A stretch of 64,000 bases of DNA from Blastocatellia bacterium AA13 (GTDB lineage Bacteria; Acidobacteriota; Blastocatellia; UBA7656). Each line of letters starts with the position of its first letter. The first letter of the stretch is position 1. The stretch lies in NCBI GenBank assembly GCA_003222245.1, contig QHVH01000010.1, positions 62,001 to 126,000 of the forward strand, written 5' to 3'. Positions 18,601-25,800 of this stretch are shown here, one piece after another. A model generated the notes under the pieces. It was not told the DNA's origin and made no database searches. It saw only the letters and a program-made list of their open reading frames with translations. The position numbers were made by a program, and so were the translations under genes.

Positions 18601-19709
18601 GCCGCATAGCTATCCAGGCGATCCGATGTCGTCTCTCCGACGAACGCAGGAGGAATAAGAGCGCTTAGCGCCTTTTCATTATTGCCGGCCAGCGCGGTGA
18701 TTCGTTTTTTCCATCCCTCTTCCTTATAAAGATCGCTCGCCGCGAGCTTCGATAGATCGGCGGACGATGCGATGTCATCCTGAAGCGATCGAATCAACGG
18801 GGCGTTGTTAAATGTGAGGTATGAGAGCTTGCCGCGGATTCGAAGCGCTTCGATCTTTTCCTCGGGGATCCCTTTTTCTCTCGCGATCCGCCAGAACTCG
18901 TCACCCTGGGCCCGCGCCGTTACGTGAAGTTCCGCAAGGGCGTGCTTCTGATCGACGGTCAATCCGGAATCTTCCAGCAGATCTCCAACCGTGGAATGCG
19001 ATCCGGGCGCCCTGAGTTTCATTCGAGTCTTTCGAGCAAATTTCTCAAACGCCGAGACCGTGGTTTTTACTTTGTTGTAGTCGAGATCCACGATACCGGC
19101 TTCTGAAGCCTTTCGCAGCGCATTCTCGATCGCGGTCCGGCTCAAGGCCGCCACCGACTCTTCGTTGCTTGGAAGACCGACGCGAAGCAGTCCGTAGAGG
19201 GCGTCTTCCGAAATGCCCGTGGTGGACGCCAGCTTATCGGCGCTAACCGCCAGCGCGATCAGACGCGCATCCCAGCCGGTCGCTTCGTGAAGGAGCGCTA
19301 GATCACGGCGGCGTCCATCTTCGCACGCGTCAACGAGCTTTCCGTTTTTGCCCAGGACCTTGTTCAGATCCTTGATGAGCCGGTTGTATTCGGCTTCGAG
19401 AAGCTTGAGGCCGGCGGGCACAACAAGGTTAAGAGTGACGCGTTTGGCTGGTCTGACAATCGTAGAAATCGACGCCTCCGCGCCGCCGGGGTCAATGGCT
19501 CGAAGCTCAAGATGTACGGCCTCCTTGCGGGCCGTGTACTTGATCGAAAAGGATCCATCGGCGGATGTCTTCGCCTCTCCGATTCTTGTCTCAGCGCCTC
19601 CGAATCCCTGGCTGTACAAACGCAGGGCCAATGCCGCGGCGGGTATGCCATTGTCGAGAACAACAATTCCTTCTACACCACGACCATCATGTTGCTTGCC
19701 AGTGCTCAT
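12633..19709 (-). CDS. Tc toxin TcA component, N-terminal part
   Basis: 2358 residues from the ATG at 19709 (GGAG nine bases upstream); a longer frame to 19778 lacks support. Order of parts: an Ig/transthyretin-like strand domain at about 10-105 (VEGIVVLDNGIPAAALALRL), helical shell, VRP1-like segment near 573 with CECEHC followed by SPAAYLVDLLQFL, a PA14-like sugar-binding type insertion at about 1410-1550, and the ABC-toxin N/neuraminidase-like region from about 1850 (WMKRYRVWEAARKIFLYPENW; RKRLHLFWVTF near 1990). TcA forms the pentameric pore and receptor-binding body. The chain stops before the channel region, which is a separate downstream gene after 64 bases. No signal peptide, as expected for this family. 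Confidence 0.92.
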   Translation of the reverse strand: MSTGKQHDGRGVEGIVVLDNGIPAAALALRLYSQGFGGAETRIGEAKTSADGSFSIKYTARKEAVHLELRAIDPGGAEASISTIVRPAKRVTLNLVVPAGLKLLEAEYNRLIKDLNKVLGKNGKLVDACEDGRRRDLALLHEATGWDARLIALAVSADKLASTTGISEDALYGLLRVGLPSNEESVAALSRTAIENALRKASEAGIVDLDYNKVKTTVSAFEKFARKTRMKLRAPGSHSTVGDLLEDSGLTVDQKHALAELHVTARAQGDEFWRIAREKGIPEEKIEALRIRGKLSYLTFNNAPLIRSLQDDIASSADLSKLAASDLYKEEGWKKRITALAGNNEKALSALIPPAFVGETTSDRLDSYAAELARKVRLSFPMKVLARRVETGEIHLGENHDDVKSAISGLLSNAGELGFNLGRAPINSLLRQNGARLMPVTDGGKHEKAVEALKKLQRLYQITPSDHSLKAALNLGFGSAQDIAAFRHDDFLHTFADRFQSREEAALVHRRAQQVSAVTHNLLGAAKHLAASPAVFAVSPPAEARLEALDALIKQYPTMETLFGSLDFCECEHCRSVLSPAAYLVDLLQFLDPDDTAWNKFLADWAVHHNGAAYTGKKPYDALVERRGDLPFIALTCENTNTALPYIDVVNEILEYFTANDKIGEQAAHNTGDVTTAELLAEPQNVIAQAYDKLNSSRIAMALPFDLSLETVRSFCDHSSTRFSRVLEVFRQTDRLFRPEHDTKYYRSSTFAEILGISPSEYGLFVDPNPLTNWFQLYGYSDAAVAVAGLKSARTLARRLGVSYKELSQLVQTSFVNPAIDSWVILKKLGVEAIDVLRYYGDTAASRVPSLSADELTTFNARLDDLTRFATAFDAKTWINDSAQKNSFKPVLLLANTKLDCNFNSTTLRHADGDGAAPFDLLRLNLFVRLWRKLGWSIDDTDRALQSFLPDRSTLSDTTLGTAFKTALVYLAHFKTLEDLLHLRAEARRKLLSLWSNISTMGASPLYDHLLLNQGVLKSDPIFDDPTGNYLGKRPAPSLNAHLTTVLGAFNLSADDVTAIRAHEKIADLSVLTLENVSLLHRYGFLAKSLSLSVKDLAALIDLSGLDPFKDLVRPLDPDPTKDAMGSDYAFNQTIRFVETALEIEAAGFSIEDLQYLLHNVFDPVGKYRSNLNDTLALLKTLFAEINRIKSDTSAPADPINFTDEMLKPILAQLMTGDLADTFMSMLAGTIEYQASRQGVAEADRLDPLEFASDSEIRVGYAASVQRLSFRGVLLDEQVRDLKAAHTSTLFGGLIDDIRSKVLSFFNDHLLKSVRGGAATGFLTADDFNLIFSPVPSGLGDSAVRDIIRAKRAKLITAFIPGLQQKLIARNVIQTVAANVGGDPRLLETLLTRVLTDPSVTGAALLDAFTSGGNTGLSVSFDASPTVITVADANTAALAPDGSPAKPHGADSAHFSGYIEVPAAGTYNFFAVSTAAGLAFEVRIGDSPDALLSGKALATNLESSAHIELKAGVPYAISVDVAGLTKGNFSLLVQGERLPKGSVARLTRYPSSSADRVQQALALLKKVLRLTGAFGLSQREIEYFSANPADFDDLSFSELPTTHADDSTARKLFTCFLRLASYARLKKDTAGSTDDLIDVFSRSRRSYPRAADSASSKAAVFDDVCGRIADRTRRDAATVKAMANRLGFTATATDNGTALIVTVPAFMNEKGVLRLWDGLLVTAQLGIPVETISEATTIVTDSPAKSRFDIAQDFRNAVKASYEPENWLRIAQPIFDALRRRKRDALTAYVMTARGFDSIEQLFEYFLLDGGMEPVVQTSRIVLAISSIQTFVQRCLLNLESDVPPSVIDSDQWAWMKRYRVWEAARKIFLYPENWLEPEFRDDKTRMFQGLESALLQSDINDDTVADALFTYLKELESIARLDIVAMCEEKPNPSSSIFHAIGRTFGSPHKYFHRRYASGMWTPWEPITVDIEGDHVVPVIWRKRLHLFWVTFIEKSNPADRVSGPGDDKISEFTFNKLLSTTAGVARYTNEAHLNWSEYFQGEWTPRQSSSAAKPLLVGVTPTQLFVDVSKEYDTAGFEHAVNINLTDADQRRYTFKVVSKNSDPEISTGRYDRIDIPYDQIFRSASRYGGAAPFKRSGNPVAETILNKGLEGTNSDLPGNRFALATCNDLLDDPIQEFRLRTLPFFYQDNLNTFFVEPTTDEALISEWEGLAVPAALPHANLADEQWWKRLPIQPSAPLNKTQSIEPGNSASPLTAPVADWVTAPATVLKFNGRLVGEAGGIDDDIGAMLVEAAETGKAAARIGHSPEKALAGVVESAQTGTDNPSAGRFTVVDGAGLNEALLAKLSSGRDSNHSR

Positions 19710-19830
19710 AGCTATGATCTCCGTCTCTCTGTTTCTTACGCCAGACTTGTTCATCGGCTTTCTAGCTTCCCGCGGCATCGTTAGAACTTCGGTCCCGCGG
19801 CAGGCGCTTTTCAGCCGAGCTATTGTTTAG

Positions 19831-22800
19831 TCATCGAGTCCAAAGGAATTCTATGAGTGCGTCCAACTCTTCGAACGTTCGTGCAACGTATGCTCCTGCG
19901 TTCTCAAGACTAGTTTGTGTAGGCTGCCCTCCCAGCTTCGTGCCGAACACAATTACAGGCTCTTTGCGCGGATTCACGAGCGGGTGCTCTCGAAGTTTGG
20001 GAATTTGCTCGCCGGCCTTTCCTGATCCGGATTTAGCAGTGACTTCAATGAATATTCTTCTCAGACCTCTCTTCAGGCCCACGTCGATGTCCGTTACTCT
20101 ATTTCCTGATTTGTCGAATATTAATTTGTTGAATCGCTCCAACTGATGAAGGTATCTCTGGGCCGTTTGGGCGGGGAGACGTTCCTCCCTGTTTCGCGAC
20201 GGGAGCTTGCTCCGCACTTCGTCGAGCGTCTGCTGAGAGGGCCGGGTTGGCCTATTCAAGATCTTATCTCTTCCCCAGCTCACACCTCGTGTTGCCAGCG
20301 CGCCTCCAACGCCGCCGCCAATAAACTCAGCGAGATTCTTTCCAAACTCTTTGACATTCGGATCCGTGTCATTTGGGATGACAGCCTCGGCAGCCCTACT
20401 CGCAAGCTCGCCTCCCGCTGTCGCTCCGGCAACCCCGACGCCTAGCTTCAGAGCCGCGAGACCATATCCGGCTCCCTCCGCGAGGAAACCTACCCCGCCC
20501 AGCGCAAGACCGGTCAGGGCGAACACGCCCTTCGCGATCGTGTCGATGCCCTTCGGCTCGCTCGCACCCTGTCGGTATATTGCTTCATTCCGCTTGTACT
20601 TCTCCTGCCAGGTCTCGGGCCGATCCTTGACGGGCGGTTTTGCTGACTCAGTCGATTTCGCGGCTTCGGTGTGCGGGTCGCCGACTACAACGTGGGCGTC
20701 GGGGTGGTTAGTGACATCACCTTCCGTGAAAGTGACATCGCTCCGGGTTGTTCCGCTCGGATCGCGGAATATGATTGGATTATTCCCACAATAGGCGAAG
20801 AGGTTCGGTCCGTCTGACGGTCCCTTTGGATCAGCACTGATCCATCGTCCAAGCCAGGGCGCATAATACCGAGCCCCGTGATAATACAAGCCGCTCTCTT
20901 CATCACGTTCCTTGCCCGTAAAGCGATAACGTTTCGGAGCCTCGGTCTTGCTCCGAACCGCTTGATAGGACGCGCCGCCATACGGGTAGTGCTCTTCGTA
21001 AGAGATGATCCGCGCTCTATCGTCCAGCTCGAGCGATGCCGAGCCAAGATGATTGCCGAATTGATACCGAATCAGTTGTTCAGGCGACGCCGTGTCGACC
21101 CGCGTTTCAACCAACGCGATTCGCTGTTTATCATCCATCATGTGAAGCGTTTCGCGTTCGAGCTTCACCGCGGCTCCGCCGCCGTTGTACTCGCGATACA
21201 CTTCGAAGCCGCCCAGGTAGATTCGCTCGCTCGTTCGAACAGGAGCAGCGGGCGCGATAGCCTCGCTCTCGGTTACCTTGCGAACCCGCTGTCCCGCGGT
21301 GTCATAGACATACCAGGTCGTTACCGGAGTCACGCCCGGTGTAGTAACCGACTGCTTTGAGCTTGCGCGAAGCTGATCCTGATAATCCCACTGCATCACC
21401 GGAAGTTGAGGCATTCGAGTTATGTTGCCGTGCTCGTCATACTCATACTTCTCCGCGTAAAACGGCGCGTCGGAATAATCCCTGGCGCACGCATCATCCG
21501 GTTTGTGAGGGTCAGCCGGATTGCTCGTGCTCAAGAGGCGATTGGAATTCGTCGCATATTGATAGCAGCGCTTCCATCCGGCATTCGTCGGGTCGGAGCC
21601 GCGATGGCGCACGTTCAGAATATTGCCGACCGCGTCGTAGACATATTGCTCGGCATACCTTCCCAACGTACCGGCGTTCGGCCGGTCGAGACCGATATGA
21701 ACGCTGTTGAATGCGTCGGGCGGCGTGGGGCCCGATGCTGTACCCAGAAACTCGCGGCCCGCTGCTTCGATCAAGCGGTAGATCGCGTCATATGTGTAAT
21801 CGGCGTTCGGTTCGACGCGAACGTTCTTGAAATAGACCTTCTGCTGCGCATCGTCTCGAATCGACGTGATGTTGCCGGCCGGATCATAGGTGTAGTGCAG
21901 GTTCTGCACCTGGCATCCAGGCCAATCCGCCGGCGCGGGATTCGGACAGTCTTCGGGAAAGTCCGCTGCGCTCCGAATAGTCAGCACGTCGGTCAGGCGA
22001 AACGTCTCGGGATCATATTCATAACTCGTCGTTGCTTTGTTGCCGAACGCGACCAGCGTTCGCCGGCCTTTCGCATCGTAGTCGATGTCGCTGACAAATG
22101 GGGTCGCGGTTGTTGCGCCTCGAAGCCTTGCCTCGATCCGTTCGATGAAGTTCGCTTCATTGTAGCCGATGCCGATGATGCTGTTGTCCGGAGTCGTCAT
22201 CTCAGCCGGCCGATTGAGCGCGTCGTATCGAGTGGTGTTTGAATAAGTCGCCGTCTCGAGCGGTACAGAAGCGGTCCAATCCAGAGTCTTCTTGTATTCC
22301 TGGGCGAGGCGCCTGCGACTTCTTAGAAGATTGCCCTTGAAGTCGTACAGATCGGTTGTGACCACGCCCGCCTGATCGGAGACCTCTACCGGCTTTCCGC
22401 GCAGATTTTTTGCCTCGGCGTCGGTCCTGCCTTCTCCATAGACCGTGCGCGTTATTTGCGCTTCCGCTGAAGCACCCTCGGTAAGATATGAACCGACGGG
22501 GCGCCTGAGTTGATCGTACGCAGTCCTGAATTTCTGATCGCGGCTGTCCCACGAATAAAGCGGCTTACCGGCGACGTCGTTCAGGGTCCAACGCTCCCCC
22601 GCATCGGGGCTCTTCTGATGAATGTTGTTGCTCAGCATGTCGTAGTCATAACGCATCACGACAATGCCTCGCGCGTCTACGACCTCGCGATGATTCTTCT
22701 CGATATCGAAGATTGTTCTCGTCTTATGAAACTCTTCGACTGGCGGGTCACCCGGCGGAGAAGAACTCAGCTTGAACTTGTTATGAGCTACGGCAAGGAA

Positions 22801-25800
22801 GGTTCGTCCAAGCGAATCGAAGTACGCAACGGCAGGCGTTCCCGCATGGATAGCCGCTTTGACGGCCGCGGCCGCTTCGGCGTCGCGGTCCCTTGAATCG
22901 GGCCATCGCTTAGCTCTCTCGGTTGAGTGCGAAGGATCGATTCGGAAGTCATGCCAAGTCGGGAGGTAATCGCTATCCGGCAATCGTAAAAGGAACTGAC
23001 TCAGGTCGGAGTCGTTCTTCGGATCGAGCGACACGGTATCGTTAAGATCCCATATAACCTGTTTCCACGGATCAAAAACGATCTTCTCCCAGGTATGATC
23101 GGGGCGCAGCGTGCCGACAACTCTATCGGCGGAATCGTAGAACAACACCGGGCTCACGCCGATTTTCACTTCAAATTCAAAGTCATGTCTGTCGGTGAAA
23201 AACGGCTCGTACTGTCGTACCGGCTTGCCTTTATTGTTAAACACCGTCCAGCCGCTTCCGACCCACCGGGGGCTCGCGTCGGCGCCGGTCATAACCGGTC
23301 CGGCGTCGACGATCTTTATATGACCATCGGGATCGCGCCGTGGGACTGGCTCCGGTTCCGCTTGAAGCTTCTTCTGAATCTCGCGGCCGAATCCGTCGGA
23401 GTACGAGAAGCTATGCTGAATCTTTGTCTGCTCTCCCGAGGCCAGATCGGACTCGTGAGTTTCCCGAGCCATCGTGTACACCGCGCTGGGCCGCGGCTCC
23501 GGCGACGCCGCGGTCTTGCGATAACGATCCAAGTCGTAGACCAGCCTCGTCGTAGCCTGTTTGAGAATATCGTGAGAATTAGTAAAGGGATTCGAGAAGT
23601 GAGCTTCGATGACTGCGTCGACCAGATCGGCTTCGAAATCCGTGAGCAAATCTCCGAGCGCCTCGCCTTCCTTGCCCATCACAGCCGTACCGACGACCAT
23701 TCCAAGAGCATCGAACGCGACTTGCGATCTGTTTCGGTTGGGATCGGCGACTTCGCGCGGCTGCAAGACTCGATAATCGTGTTTCGCTTTTATTTCATTG
23801 CCCGCGGCGTCCTTCACCGATACGGCCAGCAGGTTGTACTCGACGCCCGCCGCGCTCGTGTCGTATCCGATTATAGTGTTGTTCAGGAACGGGTCTTGAA
23901 AGCGGTGCGGCAGAAAAAAATGAGCGCGCGCATGAGCGAGTTCCTGGTCGGCGTCTGTTTTGTTCTTGTCGGGATTCAATGAGGCGTCGGGGTGAAAGAA
24001 TACGCGGCCTGAGGGAATCCACCACGCTCCGTCCGCGAGCAGATCGACATAGCCGCCCTGGTCGCGCGGAACATCAGCCGGACGCGGTATCAGGTCTTCG
24101 GCCGGCTTTCCGGTCGGCGTGCGCTTGTAGACTGTTGCAAGAAGGCCGGGTGTGAATGCCAGCTTGTAGCTTTCGAATGGCAGCGCGCGCGGCTCCATCT
24201 TCAGGAAATCCAGCGGCCCGCTGAGGTCGTCCTTTCTATAAAGCGTCCGAACTCGCTCAATGATGCGCCGCCGTGGAGATGCGCCAGGTATGCTCGAAGC
24301 CGTCAGGTCTTCGTAGGGCGCTTCCGGCAGGCCGCCGCCATCCGCCTTGAGCTTGCCGGCGATCTCTTCGAACCGAAAAAGATTTGTCACGTCTTGTTGA
24401 TTCGCGTCTGGAGCCACGTTGTAGATCTGATATGTTCGAGCTTCTGCCGGCAAAGGCGCGCGATACTCATCAGCCGTTGCAACCGCCTCTGTGTAGTCAT
24501 TCTCAGCGGTGGTGATAAACAGAGCGAGCTGTTGCTGCCTTTCTTCGTTGGTAAGCAACGGGTCGGGATCGGCATGGCGGCGGCCGTAGCTGATCGCCGT
24601 GGATTTAAGAACGTTGCCGTAAGCATCAGCGGCAAGCGTCATCGCATGGGTGACGCGCGGATCGGCGACGTTTGTGCCGCCGACGTCGAACAGTTCTCTC
24701 TCGTAGTGAAAGTCAATGGTTTCACGCGCGTGAATCGAGAATACCGCGTGTTGGTTGAAACCCAGCGGCTGCAGGAACTCAATGGTGTAGTTGCGCTCGG
24801 ATGCGCTGTAAGGGCGATCCTGTTTTTCGGTCCCGTCGAGTGCGTACACTTCCTCCCGAAGGATGGAGCCTTTCAACGCTCTGCATGCCTCTCGCGCTTC
24901 GTCGCTTGAAAGGACCCAGGGCTTTTGCGTTCCGTCCGGCATCTTGATCGAATCGGGCAGCACGGTGTCGTCGAGCAGCATGGCTTCCAACTGGCCGTCC
25001 GTGAGACCCGCGATACCGAGACTCGCATCGCCTTCGCGATAGTAATCCCGCTCGAATTGCTTTGAGACCGCCGCGCCACCCCAGCCGCCGGCATGAGACC
25101 CAGTGTGAAACCCCGTGCGGAACCCCGTATGAAACCATGTCCGCGTTAGCATGGGCGGGACATGGGATTGCTCGTCGATATTCGCAGCCGCCGGCAACTC
25201 ACCGCTTACGGTCAATGCCGCGAACTCTTCGGTGTCCCATTGTTCGACCAGTCCGAAGCCGCGGAATTCGCGTTCGACCCCGTCGAAATAACCGTGATGG
25301 TAGGCGTACCGCGTAACGAAGCGGTTTCGAGTAATTCGATCCAGCGTCTCGACCCGTTCAACAACGTGCACGGGAAAAGGAAGCCTGGTGATCCACGGTT
25401 TTCCCGAAAGCTTGTCCTCGAGATAGAACTTTGTCGAAGCGACGTATTGAACGTGAGTCTCGGCCCCGAGATTGTTGACGGACTTGACCAGCAGATGAGG
25501 CTTCCGGCCTCCCATCAGATCTATGAACCGCACTGGGCGCCGAGCTTCGGCCGGAGACGCTGAAGACCACACGAGGCACGCGGTCCCGTTGCCCAGCAGA
25601 TCGGCGGTCGCGATTGAAGAGAGGTCATCGACAACTGGAAACTGATTCAAGCGGCGCGCCTCGCTCCATCGATTACCCGATTGATTGAAGTAGATCCGCG
25701 CGCCGTCGCTGCCGAAGTAGATAATGTCGTTTGTGCCTGAGCCGTCGACGTCCGCCAGTCGAATCCGTTTCTGGTCAAACATCTCGCGGCTGTCGAACCA

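Noticed and set aside
19710..19830. Searched for an immunity gene after the TcC toxin tip
   Set aside because: Only 121 bases separate the TcB-TcC stop from the TcA start and no open frame of useful size fits, so no immunity protein is claimed.
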